64,000 nt of DNA from JBCCEJ01 sp039030335 (GTDB lineage: Bacteria > Pseudomonadota > Gammaproteobacteria > HK1), in the NCBI GenBank assembly GCA_039030335.1, contig JBCCEJ010000005.1:1-64000 (forward strand), read 5' to 3'. Positions 45,133-54,296 of the stretch are shown here, piece after piece. Every line of letters begins with the position of its first letter. Position 1 is the stretch's first letter. A model generated the notes under the pieces. It worked only from the letters and a program-made list of their open reading frames with translations. It had not been told where the DNA came from and made no database searches. A program made the translations under genes and the position numbers.

Positions 45133-45846
45133 TCAAGGGTGCACTGGGATGTCTGCTTCCGAGGCCCCCAGTGAATAGTTTCCGAGTTGCCGATCATCGG
45201 TCGACCGCACCCCCGCGACCCGCCAACCGTGTTTGTCATCGCGCATCAGATAAAAGTCGAGCACATCGATCTCGTGGCCCCAGTCGGCGCTCACCTGGAC
45301 AAAGCCGCGCAGTTTGCCGATCAGCAGCGCCCGTGGCAGTTTCGAAAGTACTGGCCTGACCCCTTGACGGACGATGTTCGGCGGCCGCGCTTCCACGTAG
45401 GCTTCCACCGCACGAAAGATGTGCGTTGTACCGAGCGCAGCCGAGAGGGCGACTGCGGCGGCCAGCGTGGCCGCGGCGATGAGGCATAAAGAAAGGGCGA
45501 GAGGTCTGTTCTCATCCGGTGGCTCGGGGTCGATATGGACCGAAATTGCCCGGTTGAACAACATGCCCTGACGCCCGGGTAGTTTCACTAGCTTGAGCCG
45601 CAGGATGCGCCGGCCGAAGCTCGTCAGGTGATTTCTGCCGAATGCGATGTAAGACAGTGCAGCCAGCGTGACGATCCCTATCGGCAGCTTGGCAGTAGCA
45701 TCGTCAAGCGGCACGAACCAGGACAGCAGACCAAAACAGACACTGGCCGTCGCCACCGTCAGACTGAGGTCGATCGCGATGGCAGTGCCCTTTCGCAGCA
45801 AAGACGCGACGACCAGCTGCTCTCCGTCAATCTCCAGGTATTGCAT
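45133..45846 (-). CDS. RDD-like membrane protein
   Basis: A 237-residue protein with about three membrane helices: GTAIAIDLSLTVATASVCFGL, LPIGIVTLAALSYIAFG and ALSLCLIAAATLAAAVALSAALG, and a C-terminal soluble half with WGHEIDVLDFYLMRDDKHGWRVAGVR. The first part, with Lys/Asp near SLLRKGTAIAID and ILRLKLV, resembles RDD-family proteins; the C-terminal half is not recognised. The start at MQYLEIDGEQL was taken because the region upstream overlaps noncoding DNA. Function unknown. Confidence 0.55.
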   Translation of the reverse strand: MQYLEIDGEQLVVASLLRKGTAIAIDLSLTVATASVCFGLLSWFVPLDDATAKLPIGIVTLAALSYIAFGRNHLTSFGRRILRLKLVKLPGRQGMLFNRAISVHIDPEPPDENRPLALSLCLIAAATLAAAVALSAALGTTHIFRAVEAYVEARPPNIVRQGVRPVLSKLPRALLIGKLRGFVQVSADWGHEIDVLDFYLMRDDKHGWRVAGVRSTDDRQLGNYSLGASEADIPVHP

Positions 45847-45909
45847 GAAGTCACTCAGTTGATGGGGCCGCCGGCCGCGCTGCGCGCGGTACCTCACGCC
45901 CGTACGCCA

Positions 45910-45932
45910 ATGCCATATACCCCCTATGGCAT
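45910..45932. promoter_or_regulatory. Inverted repeat resembling a CsoR/FrmR-type operator
   Basis: ATGCCATA and TATGGCAT form eight-base arms around TACCCCC, 60 bases before an aldehyde dehydrogenase gene. The TATACCCCCTATGG core resembles operators of the CsoR/RcnR/FrmR family, which have a C-tract between AT-rich arms. No such regulator is in the window. Confidence 0.45.
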
Positions 45933-45992
45933 AGGTAGGTCAGGCGGTCCAGAATAACGGTTCCTGCAATTTACAGTACCCGGGAACCAGTC

Positions 45993-47474
45993 ATGAAGAC
46001 CTACGGGCATTTCATCAACGGCGAGTATGTGGATCCGCTTGGCGGCGAGTGGATCGAAACGGTAGACCCCTATCGCGGTGAACCGTGGGCCAAGATACCG
46101 CGCGGCAGCGCGGACGATGTAGACCGTGCTGTCACGGCAGCGAGTGCGGCGATGGCCGACCCTGCCTGGCGCGCCATGACGCCGACGGCGCGCGGCAAGT
46201 TGATGCGTAAGCTCGGGGATCTGGTCACCGCCAATGCGGAGCGTCTGGCCGAGCTCGAAGTCAGGGATAACGGCAAGCTCATCGCCGAAATGAAAGGTCA
46301 GCTCGCCTACCATCCAGAGTGGTGGTACTACTTCGGTGGGCTCGCCGACAAGATCGAAGGCTCCGTCGTGCCGATCGACAAGCCCGATCACTTCGCATTC
46401 ACCGACCGCGAACCGGTTGGCGTCGTCGCCGCGCTGACGGCCTGGAACTCGCCCCTGCTGTTCATCGCATGGAAGTGCGCGCCAGCCATAGCCGCGGGCT
46501 GCTCGGTCGTCGTCAAGCCGTCGGAATTCACCTCGGTCTCGACGCTGGAGTTCGCTGCGCTGACCGTGGAAGCCGGTTTTCCGCCCGGCATCTTCAACGT
46601 CGTAAGTGGCTACGGGACCGAAGCCGGCGCCGCTCTCGTGGAACACCCGGAGGTGGCCAAGATTTCATTCACCGGCTCCGACAAGACCGGTGCGCATATC
46701 TACTCGGCCGCCGCCAAGAGCATGAAACGCGTCTCCCTGGAACTGGGGGGCAAGTCACCGAACATCGTGTTCGACGATGCGGACATGAGCGCGGCAACGG
46801 CCGGCGCCATCTCCGGCATCTTTGCCGCGACGGGCCAGACCTGTGTCGCCGGGTCAAGATTACTGGTGCAAAACTCTATCCGGGAAGCGTTCACCGAGCG
46901 TCTGCTCGAGATCGCCAAGAGCGCGCGACTCGGCAATCCGATGGACATGGACACGCATGTCGGGCCGGTCACCACCGCCCCGCAATACCAGAAGATCCTG
47001 GACTACATCGATGTGGCCAAGGCCGAAGGCGCCCGCTGCATTCTGGGTGGCGGCCCGGCAGAAGGCCCCGATGTCATGGGCGGGCAGTTCGTGCAGCCTA
47101 CCGTGTTTACCGATGTCACGAACGACATGCGCATTGCGCAGGAAGAGGTATTCGGACCGGTGTTGTCGATCATCGGTTTCGACGACGAAGAGGACGCCGT
47201 GCGCCTCGGCAATGACGTCATTTACGGGCTGGCCGCGGGGGTCTGGACCAGCAATATCGGCAGGGCCATGCGCATGTCGAAGGCGCTGAGAGCCGGCACG
47301 GTCTGGGTCAACACGTACCGAGCCGTCAGCTACATGATGCCCTTTGGCGGAATGAAGAATTCCGGGCTCGGGCGCGAAAGCGGCATCCATGCCATCGAGG
47401 AGTACCTGGAGACGAAATCGGTCTGGATCTCGCTCGCTGATTCGGCGCCGGCCAATCCGTTCGTCATGCGGTAA
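45993..47474 (+). CDS. NAD(P)-dependent aldehyde dehydrogenase
   Basis: A 493-residue enzyme oxidising an aldehyde to its acid. It has the NAD-binding segment VVKPSEFTSVSTLEFA, the general base in VSLELGGKSPNIVFDDADM, the nucleophile Cys in FAATGQTCVAGSRLLV, and TNDMRIAQEEVFGPVLSIIGF. It is preceded by a symmetric repeat and divergent from the RDD-like gene. It converges with a second aldehyde dehydrogenase across a shared hairpin; their sequences differ, so they are not recent duplicates. Confidence 0.93.
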   Translation: MKTYGHFINGEYVDPLGGEWIETVDPYRGEPWAKIPRGSADDVDRAVTAASAAMADPAWRAMTPTARGKLMRKLGDLVTANAERLAELEVRDNGKLIAEMKGQLAYHPEWWYYFGGLADKIEGSVVPIDKPDHFAFTDREPVGVVAALTAWNSPLLFIAWKCAPAIAAGCSVVVKPSEFTSVSTLEFAALTVEAGFPPGIFNVVSGYGTEAGAALVEHPEVAKISFTGSDKTGAHIYSAAAKSMKRVSLELGGKSPNIVFDDADMSAATAGAISGIFAATGQTCVAGSRLLVQNSIREAFTERLLEIAKSARLGNPMDMDTHVGPVTTAPQYQKILDYIDVAKAEGARCILGGGPAEGPDVMGGQFVQPTVFTDVTNDMRIAQEEVFGPVLSIIGFDDEEDAVRLGNDVIYGLAAGVWTSNIGRAMRMSKALRAGTVWVNTYRAVSYMMPFGGMKNSGLGRESGIHAIEEYLETKSVWISLADSAPANPFVMR

Positions 47475-47494
47475 GCCAGCGCGCAGACCGGCGG

Positions 47495-47520
47495 CCGGAG
47501 ACGCACCGGCGTCTCCGGCT
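47495..47520. terminator. Bidirectional terminator between aldehyde dehydrogenases
   Basis: GCCGGAGACG and CGTCTCCGGC form a perfect ten-base stem around CACCGG, in the short gap between two convergent genes. T-runs are weak, so efficiency is uncertain. Confidence 0.6.
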
Positions 47521-47526
47521 CCAGAC

Positions 47527-48972
47527 TCATCCGCCGCCCGGTGCTGCGATGAGTTTGGTCTCCAGGAAATCGCGAAGCCCTTCGGCGCCGCCTTCACGTC
47601 CCATGCCGGACATTTTGTATCCGCCGAACGGCGAGCCGGCGCTCATATAGGCACCGTTGATATTGACGGTTCCGGACTGCAGCGCGCGCGCGACCCGTTG
47701 CGCACGCTCCATGTCTGCCGTCTGAATGTAGGCACCGAGCCCATACGGCGAGTCATTGGCAATCGCGACAGCCTCGGCCTCGGTGTCGAAGGGAATCATG
47801 GCAAGCACCGGCCCGAACACTTCTTCCTGCGCAATGCGCATGTCGTTCGTAACATCGGCAAACACGGTCGGTCGCACGTAGTAGCCGGTTTCAAAACCTT
47901 CGGGCTTGCCCGGTCCGCCACTGACGAGCCGGGCGCCCTCGTCCATACCAACGGCGATCATGTGCTGTACCCGATCGAACTGCGTCTGGCTGATCAGTGG
48001 CCCCAGGTGCGCGCCGGTCTTTTCAGGCACGTCTACTTCCACCCGCTCGCACTTCTCGCGCGCTAGTTCAATGGCCGCAGCGTACACGCTGCGCTCCACC
48101 AGCATGCGCGAGGCCGCGTCGCAGCTTTGCCCTGTGTTGATAAAGCAGGCGTCGATGCCTTCATCGATGGCTTTCACCAAATCACAGTCGGCGAATACGA
48201 GATTCGGCGATTTGCCGCCCAGCTCGAGCGTCACGCGGGTTACGCGATCGGCGGAGTCCTTGATGACGGACGTGCCGGCACGGGTCGAGCCGGTGAACGA
48301 CATCATGTTGACTTCAGGATGCCGCGACAACGCCGCGCCCACCACCGCGCCCGCGCCCTGCACGAGATTGAACACGCCGGCCGGCACACCGGCTTCGTGC
48401 ATGACATCGGCGAACAAAGCCGCCGATAACGGCGTCAACTCGGCTGGCTTCAAAACCATCGTGCAGCCGGTCGCCAATGCCGGTGCGACCTTCAGAGCAA
48501 TCTGATTGACCGGCCAGTTCCATGGCGTAATCAGCCCGCAGACACCTACCGGCTCAAGTACCATCGTGTCGCCGTTGCGTAGCTGCTCCTCGAACTCGAA
48601 CGCCGCGAGGTCTTCGATAAACGCAGCAAGATGATCGATACCAGACTGGGCCTGCGGATTGCGTGCCGAGTCGATAGGGACGCCAAGCTCCAGTGACATC
48701 GCTTCGGCAAACTGCTCAAAGCGGTCGGTATAGACCTCCAGAACACGCTGCAAAATGCCCAGGCGTTCCTCCCGGGCCGTAGTGGAATAGGCGGGAAACG
48801 CCGCGCGCGCCGCAGTCACGGCGGCGTCGACATCGGCATCATTACCCATCGCCAGCGTGCCGATGGCGCGCTCGGTGGCCGGATTGATGACTTCCATCGA
48901 ATCCACGCCCAGCGGCGCGACCCAGGCTCCATCGATGTAAAACTGGGACAGATTGACGTCGGGCATGATCAT
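47527..48972 (-). CDS. NAD(P)-dependent aldehyde dehydrogenase
   Basis: A 481-residue enzyme. Key blocks are GLITPWNWPVNQIALKVAP, MVLKPAELTPLSAALFADV, VTLELGGKSPNLVFADCDLV with the general base and FINTGQSCDAASRMLV with the nucleophile Cys, then TNDMRIAQEEVFGPVLAMIPF. FGGYKMSGMGREGGAEGL is the usual C-terminal segment. The ATG at 48972 follows GACGAGC; a second ATG lies two codons later. Substrate unknown. Confidence 0.93.
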   Translation of the reverse strand: MIMPDVNLSQFYIDGAWVAPLGVDSMEVINPATERAIGTLAMGNDADVDAAVTAARAAFPAYSTTAREERLGILQRVLEVYTDRFEQFAEAMSLELGVPIDSARNPQAQSGIDHLAAFIEDLAAFEFEEQLRNGDTMVLEPVGVCGLITPWNWPVNQIALKVAPALATGCTMVLKPAELTPLSAALFADVMHEAGVPAGVFNLVQGAGAVVGAALSRHPEVNMMSFTGSTRAGTSVIKDSADRVTRVTLELGGKSPNLVFADCDLVKAIDEGIDACFINTGQSCDAASRMLVERSVYAAAIELAREKCERVEVDVPEKTGAHLGPLISQTQFDRVQHMIAVGMDEGARLVSGGPGKPEGFETGYYVRPTVFADVTNDMRIAQEEVFGPVLAMIPFDTEAEAVAIANDSPYGLGAYIQTADMERAQRVARALQSGTVNINGAYMSAGSPFGGYKMSGMGREGGAEGLRDFLETKLIAAPGGG

Positions 48973-49149
48973 CGAATGCTCGTCTATAGAGGCGCGCCCC
49001 TGGAGACAACGCGACGGAATGATACGCAGTCCAGGCTCGACAGATGCGCCGACGCCCCGGCAATGGAAAAGCTATTGTGTCATACGGTCCCGGCCGGCAA
49101 ACACCAGTTGCCGTCTCCCGTTCTCAGGCTCGCCAAAGCGACGCGGGCG

Positions 49150-49596
49150 CTACTTTGCGATGGCCGCGTCAGTCAGCTTGTTGAGGGCTCCGCGCATTTT
49201 CTTGACCACGGGATGGTCGGCGCCAACCCCGTGCGCGACCGCGAGCGCCGCGGGATCGTGATACGTGACCTTCACATTCGAATTGGCGTCGGCGTAGACC
49301 AGTACGCGTAGCGGCAGATCGAGGCCCATGGTCGCCGACGCCTTGAGTGCCGGCGTACCAAGTTTCGGATTACCGAACATCACCATCTGCATCGGGGCGA
49401 GCGAATCGCCGATGTTCTTCGCGCCGGCCGCGTGATCGACCCGGGCAAATACCCTGGCGCCGGCCTTCTCGACCACCGCGACCAGCCGATCGACGGTGTC
49501 CGCGACCGAATGCGGACTATCTTTGACTATGCGCTCGGCCATGGCGGTCGGGCTCAGCATCAACAACACGGCAACGTACAACACGACTTTCATCAT
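49150..49596 (-). CDS. DUF302 family exported protein
   Basis: A 148-residue protein with a signal peptide (VVLYVAVLLMLSPTAMAE) and a DUF302 domain: VDRLVAVVEKAGARVFARVDHAAGA, MVMFGNPKLGTPALKASATMGLDLPLRVLVYAD and the C-terminal helix. DUF302 proteins are common and lack a defined function. GAGGAGTTCG precedes the double ATG. It is divergent from the haem importer genes across a gap that has a Fur box, so iron control is possible. Confidence 0.85.
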   Translation of the reverse strand: MMKVVLYVAVLLMLSPTAMAERIVKDSPHSVADTVDRLVAVVEKAGARVFARVDHAAGAKNIGDSLAPMQMVMFGNPKLGTPALKASATMGLDLPLRVLVYADANSNVKVTYHDPAALAVAHGVGADHPVVKKMRGALNKLTDAAIAK

Positions 49597-49724
49597 CGAA
49601 CTCCTCGGTAAATGGGTATGCACGGCAAAAACGCGAGTTCGGTGATCGTGCCGGACCCGCGCACACTTCTGCCGAGCGTCGGCCGACCGGCTTCGATTAC
49701 ATCTGACACGGCTGCTTGCGCGGC

Positions 49725-49743
49725 GTAAATGCAACTCATTATC
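49725..49743. promoter_or_regulatory. Fur box upstream of hmuTUV
   Basis: GTAAATGCAACTCATTATC matches 14 of 19 bases of the canonical GATAATGATAATCATTATC, including an intact CATTATC half-site, about 110 bases before the haem-binding protein gene. Confidence 0.75.
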
Positions 49744-49854
49744 ATCCAGTAATGGCTCGCTGACCACCTCACTCGCGCGCGCAGATCGCGCCGACCGGCG
49801 GCGCGCGCGTACACTCACTGCGCGATCTCCAACCACCAATGAGGCACCACGCAG

Positions 49855-50709
49855 ATGCGGCGACTGGTCCTTCTCATACTTGCTCTGTTGACATTCCCAG
49901 CGTCCGGCGCGGAGGCCCAATGCGAACCGGCAAACGACGTGTCACGCGTCACGGTTGCAGGTGGTTCCATCACCGAAATCATTTACGCGCTAGGCCTTGA
50001 AGGCAGCCTGGTGGCGGTAGATCGCACCTCCAACTTTCCAGCGGCTGCGCGGGAGTTGCCATCTGTAGGCTACGTGCGCAATCTGTCCGTGGAAGGGTTG
50101 ATGTCGCTTAACCCAACGCTAATCCTGGGGGAAGACGACATGGGCCCTCCCCCGGTGATGCGGCAACTGAAGGCAACGCGCATCGAACTCCGCCAACTGG
50201 GCGAAGACCACACGGCTGACGGCATCATCGCCAAAGTCCGGTGCGTCGCGACCATCATGAACGCGGCAGCGAAAGGCGAGGCGTTTATTCAACAGACATT
50301 GATGCCAACGGTGGAGGCGCTCGCCACTCTCAAAGCCTCCGGGCGACGCACCGTCTTGTTGTTCGGGTTGCGAGACGGCGCCCCGATGGTTGGAGGTGCC
50401 AACACTTCGGCGCACGGCCTTATCAGCATGGCTGGCGGCGCGAACGTGTTCGGCCAGATCAAGGGCTGGAAACCCGTATCGCTCGAAGCGATGGCAAAGG
50501 CTGACCCGGAAGTGATCGTGATGCCCGAGCGCGGGGTTCGCGCGGCTGGCGGCGTAGACAAGGTGCTCGCGCATCCGGCTGTGCGACTGACCACGGCCGC
50601 GCGCAATAACAGCGTCGTCACGATGGACGGTATGAGCATGCTCGGATTCGGGCCGCGCACATTGAAGTCGGCGTTGATGCTGGCCGAGCAGTTGCGCGAG
50701 TTGCCTTGA
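49855..50709 (+). CDS. hmuT: Haem ABC transporter substrate-binding protein
   Basis: A 284-residue periplasmic protein with a signal peptide (VLLILALLTFPASGAEA) and a class III binding-protein fold. ITEIIYALGLEGSLVAVDRTSNFPA near residue 40 carries a Tyr near the haem site, and SVGYVRNLSVEGLMSLNPTLILGE and PMVGGANTSAHGLISMAGG follow, as in HmuT/HemT. It receives haem from an outer-membrane receptor, not encoded here. It overlaps hmuU by four bases. Confidence 0.88.
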   Translation: MRRLVLLILALLTFPASGAEAQCEPANDVSRVTVAGGSITEIIYALGLEGSLVAVDRTSNFPAAARELPSVGYVRNLSVEGLMSLNPTLILGEDDMGPPPVMRQLKATRIELRQLGEDHTADGIIAKVRCVATIMNAAAKGEAFIQQTLMPTVEALATLKASGRRTVLLFGLRDGAPMVGGANTSAHGLISMAGGANVFGQIKGWKPVSLEAMAKADPEVIVMPERGVRAAGGVDKVLAHPAVRLTTAARNNSVVTMDGMSMLGFGPRTLKSALMLAEQLRELP

Positions 50710-51758
50710 GCCAGACTCAGAGCGCAGACCTCTACCGTCTGGGCGACGCACGGGCTCGACGCCGCGCCATCATTTTGGTGGCGCTCGGCTGCGCCCTGAC
50801 GCTGGTCGGCGCATGGTCGCTTGCCAGCGGTGCCGTCCCGGTCGACTTGAGCGCCGTCTTCGAGTCCGACCGGGATGCGGTGTTTCAACGTACCGTCCTG
50901 GTTGAAATCCGCATGCCGCGCGTGCTGTTGTCGCTCGCGGTGGGGGCGTCGCTCGCCATCGCCGGTGCGGCGCTGCAAGGACTGTTCCGAAATCCGCTTG
51001 CCGACCCTGGGCTGATCGGCGTGTCGAGCGGTGCTGCCGTTGGCGCGATCGCCTATATCGTCATCGGTGCCGAATTCGAGCTGCCCGAGTCGGTAGCGCC
51101 CTATGCGTTGCCGGTCGCCGCCGTGATCGGCGCATCGGCGGTCACTCTGTGCCTCTACCTGTTCTCACAACGCTATGGCCAGTTCAACATATTGACGATG
51201 CTGCTCGCTGGGATCGCGATCAATGCGATCGCAGGCGTCGGCATCGGCGCCTTTCAATACATCAGTGACGATGCGCAGTTGCGCACGCTCGTGTTCTGGA
51301 TGATGGGCAGCTTCGGGCGGGCGTCCTGGGATATTCTGATCCCGGCGCTCGCCATCATGTTCGCGGCACTGCTCGCGCTGCTACGTCAGAGCGAACAGCT
51401 CGACCGTCTGCAACTGGGCGAAGACCAGGCGAGGCACCTCGGGATCGACGTCGTGCGACTCAAACGCAACGTAGTGTTGTTGACCGCCGCAGTCGTCGGT
51501 TCCGGTGTCGCGCTCTCGGGCATCATCGGATTCATCGGCCTGGTAGTACCGCACCTCGTGCGCATGCTCGGCGGCATGTCGCATCGCTACGTACTGCCCG
51601 GGGCTGCGCTACTCGGCGCCACTCTCGCGACGCTGGCAGACCTCATCGCGCGCACCATTGTCGTGCCCGCCGAAGTGCCGGTCGGACTGGTCACGAGTGC
51701 GATCGGCGGGCCGTTCTTCCTTTGGTTGATGACCCGGGTAAGGCCACGTGCAGACTGA
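50706..51758 (+). CDS. hmuU: Haem ABC transporter permease
   Basis: A 350-residue FecCD-type permease with about ten helices. Marks include VLVEIRMPRVLLSLAVGASLAIAGAALQGLFRNPLADPGLIGVSSGAAVGA and GIIGFIGLVVPHLVRMLGGMSHRYVLPG, the loop contacting the ATPase. It starts at TTG inside the hmuT stop and overlaps hmuV by 11 bases. It forms the inner-membrane channel for haem. Confidence 0.92.
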   Translation: MSQTQSADLYRLGDARARRRAIILVALGCALTLVGAWSLASGAVPVDLSAVFESDRDAVFQRTVLVEIRMPRVLLSLAVGASLAIAGAALQGLFRNPLADPGLIGVSSGAAVGAIAYIVIGAEFELPESVAPYALPVAAVIGASAVTLCLYLFSQRYGQFNILTMLLAGIAINAIAGVGIGAFQYISDDAQLRTLVFWMMGSFGRASWDILIPALAIMFAALLALLRQSEQLDRLQLGEDQARHLGIDVVRLKRNVVLLTAAVVGSGVALSGIIGFIGLVVPHLVRMLGGMSHRYVLPGAALLGATLATLADLIARTIVVPAEVPVGLVTSAIGGPFFLWLMTRVRPRAD

Positions 51759-52524
51759 CGGCTACGCACTCAACGACGTTCGCGTCGCGCTGCACGGGCG
51801 CCCGATTCTGGACGGCGTGTCGGTGATCTTTCCGGCTGGCCGGCTAACCGCGATTATCGGCCCGAACGGCGCGGGCAAGTCATCGTTGCTGAAGGTGCTG
51901 AGCGGTGACTATGCGCCACAACGCGGTGACGTCAGATTGAACGACCGGCCGCTGGCGGACATGACGCTTCTCGAGCAGGCGAATCGCCGCGCGGTGATGA
52001 CCCAGTCAACGCACATCGGATTCGACTTTGAAGTTGCGGAAGTTCTCCGCATGGGTTTCCTTGGTGCGCCCGCCCACCGCGAATCGTTGGTGGCGGAGAT
52101 CATCGCGACATGCCAGTTGGAGACATTGCTCGAACGTCCGTTCAACTCGTTATCGGGCGGCGAACAACAGCGGGTTCACTTCGCCCGCGTGGTCATTCAG
52201 GCTGCGGGTATTCGCGTCGACCAGGCGCCAGGTTTCGTCCTGCTGGATGAGCCTACGGCGAATCTCGACCTGGCGCATGAACTCGTCGTACTGCGCAGCG
52301 CCCATGCGCTGGCCACGCAGGGCTTTGGCGTCATTGTGGTCCTGCATGACCTCAACCTGGCAGCTCGATTCGCCGACGAACTGCTGCTGCTTGCCAACGG
52401 GCGCGTCGTCGCGCACGGCGAGCCGCAAACGGTGCTCCACCCGGATGCCCTGAGCCAGTGCTACGGGACGCCGGTTACAGTCGAGCACCATCAGGCTCTG
52501 GACCGGATCGTCGTGCATACCTGA
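51748..52524 (+). CDS. hmuV: Haem ABC transporter ATP-binding protein
   Basis: A 258-residue ABC ATPase. Walker A is IIGPNGAGKSSLLKVLSG, the signature LSGGEQQRVHFARVV and Walker B FVLLDEPTANLDLAHEL, with the H-loop in VVLHDLNLAARFAD. It starts at GTG and overlaps the hmuU end. The order T-U-V and the FecCD partner point to haem rather than vitamin B12 or siderophore, though that choice is inferred. Confidence 0.92.
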   Translation: MQTDGYALNDVRVALHGRPILDGVSVIFPAGRLTAIIGPNGAGKSSLLKVLSGDYAPQRGDVRLNDRPLADMTLLEQANRRAVMTQSTHIGFDFEVAEVLRMGFLGAPAHRESLVAEIIATCQLETLLERPFNSLSGGEQQRVHFARVVIQAAGIRVDQAPGFVLLDEPTANLDLAHELVVLRSAHALATQGFGVIVVLHDLNLAARFADELLLLANGRVVAHGEPQTVLHPDALSQCYGTPVTVEHHQALDRIVVHT

Positions 52525-52691
52525 GGATGGCCGCCGCCCAGAGATAAGCCGAATTCGAAATCCACCAAATAGTCGGCCACCACTGCGCGTACAGGTGCGC
52601 CTGACGAAGCCAGACCTACGCAGGCCATACCGCGTACACTAAGAAGTCACCGAATCCTGCCCAAACGCGTCGAAACGCCGGAGTCAAGACG

Positions 52692-53513
52692 ATGACCGCC
52701 AGCTCGATCGAGAACAATCTCGCGCTGTTTTGTGACTTCGAAAACGTGGCGTTGGGCGTACGCGACCAGAAGCTGCCCAAGTTCGACATTGCAGTCGTTC
52801 TGGAGCGTCTGCTCGTGAAAGGCAACGTGGTCGTCAAGAAAGCCTACTGTGACTGGGAACGATTTAAAGACCACAAGCCTGTCATGCACGACGCGGCCTT
52901 CGAGCTGATCGAAATCCCGCATACCCGTCAGTCGGGAAAGAACTCTGCCGATATTCGTATGGTCGTCGATGCCTTGGACCTGTGCTACACAAAGGACCAC
53001 ATCGACACTTTCGTGATCATCAGCGGCGACTCGGATTTCTCGCCCCTCGTCAGCAAGCTGCGCGAAAACGCCAAGCTGGTCATCGGTGTAGGCGTACGCT
53101 CCAGCACGTCGGACCTCTTGATGAGCAACTGCGACGAGTTCATCTTCTACGATGATCTGGTCGAAGCGAGGTCGACGAAAAGTAAGCGGCGCAAAACGCC
53201 CAAGAAGAAGTCCTCCGCCCAGAAGTCCACAGAAAAACAGGCCGACAAAAAGCCCGAGTCAGATCCCATCGACGAGGGCATCGACCTCGTGTTGGACACC
53301 GCAGAGGCTTTGATCGCAGAGCGCGGCGATGGCGTTTGGGGGTCGATGGTCAAGCAGACGCTCAAACGACGGCATCCAGGGTTCAGCGAGACGGCCTTCG
53401 GCTTCCGTTCATTCAACGAACTGTTGGAGGAAGCGGGGCAGCGGGGCCTCGTAAAGATGGAATCGGACGAGCGCTCGGGCGGCTATGTCATTCGTTCGGT
53501 CGCGCGAGACTGA
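52692..53513 (+). CDS. NYN (LabA-like) nuclease-fold and LOTUS/OST-HTH protein
   Basis: A 273-residue protein. Residues 8-155 form a NYN domain with acidic residues Asp15 in FCDFEN, Asp87 and Asp93 in SADIRMVVDALDL and Asp113/Asp115 in SGDSDFSPL, the PIN-like metal site. A Lys-rich linker (160-195) joins a C-terminal OST-HTH/LOTUS module (GDGVWGSMVKQTLKRRHPGF, FRSFNELLEEAGQRGLV). LOTUS modules bind RNA or RNA helicases in eukaryotes; in bacteria the pair implies RNA processing or silencing, an inference. No operon partner is seen. Confidence 0.85.
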   Translation: MTASSIENNLALFCDFENVALGVRDQKLPKFDIAVVLERLLVKGNVVVKKAYCDWERFKDHKPVMHDAAFELIEIPHTRQSGKNSADIRMVVDALDLCYTKDHIDTFVIISGDSDFSPLVSKLRENAKLVIGVGVRSSTSDLLMSNCDEFIFYDDLVEARSTKSKRRKTPKKKSSAQKSTEKQADKKPESDPIDEGIDLVLDTAEALIAERGDGVWGSMVKQTLKRRHPGFSETAFGFRSFNELLEEAGQRGLVKMESDERSGGYVIRSVARD

Positions 53514-53552
53514 ACGACCTGACACCACTTACCACATCGAAGCTGACAGCTG

Positions 53553-54164
53553 GTGAGCATTGAATTTCTACTGACTTCGCTCGTCGTGATCGTACTGCCG
53601 GGCACCGGTGTCCTCTACACACTGGCGATCGGGCTTGGCCGGGGATTTGGTGCAAGCCTTGCAGCAGCCTTGGGCTGCACATTCGGCATCGTCCCGGCTG
53701 CTACTGCGAGCATCGTGGGACTGGCCGCCATTTTTCACACGAGCGCGCTGGCGTTTCAGGCCGTCAAGATACTCGGCGTTGCGTACTTGTTGTACATGGC
53801 CTGGAGCATTGTCCGCGAGGGTGGCGTATTGACCGTCGAGGAGAACCATCAGCCGGTATCGATGCTGAAGACAGCGATACACGGGACATTGCTGAATGTC
53901 CTGAACCCGAAGCTGTCGCTGTTCTTCCTGGCCTTCCTGCCCCAATTCGTCGATGCTGGTGCATCCGACGCGACCTTGCAAATGGTGGCGCTGGCGCTCT
54001 TATTCATGCTGATGACATTCGCGGTTTTCGTGCTATACGGGGCCCTGGCAGCCGCCGCGAGGGACTATGTCATCTCGCAGCCAGTCGTCATGACGTGGCT
54101 GAAGCGTTCGTTCGCGCTGGCCTTCGGCGTACTGGGCCTGCGCCTGGCGCTCGCGGAGCGCTGA
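53553..54164 (+). CDS. LysE/RhtB family exporter
   Basis: A 203-residue membrane protein with about six helices, opening SIEFLLTSLVVIVLPGTGVLYTLAIGLGRGFGASLAAALGCTFGI. VKILGVAYLLYMAWS and LLNVLNPKLSLFFLAFLPQFVD are signature parts of amino acid or homoserine lactone exporters. It would expel a small amino acid or derivative. It starts at GTG, 39 bases after the NYN gene, so they may share a transcript. Confidence 0.87.
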   Translation: MSIEFLLTSLVVIVLPGTGVLYTLAIGLGRGFGASLAAALGCTFGIVPAATASIVGLAAIFHTSALAFQAVKILGVAYLLYMAWSIVREGGVLTVEENHQPVSMLKTAIHGTLLNVLNPKLSLFFLAFLPQFVDAGASDATLQMVALALLFMLMTFAVFVLYGALAAAARDYVISQPVVMTWLKRSFALAFGVLGLRLALAER

Positions 54165-54296
54165 CGCAACAACTGGCGCAGTTCAACGCGGCCGACCATT
54201 TGATTAAGGCGAGAGCGCGGGGCCTGCGGCGCTCACCTCGCGGCGCGTCTTGGGTTAAGGTTGCCGAGGTGCAAATAGCAGCGAGGAGGTTCACGC

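Noticed and set aside
45133..45897. Upstream start for the RDD-like gene
   Set aside because: The first 17 residues are basic and precede a better ATG at 45846 with family-like sequence after it.
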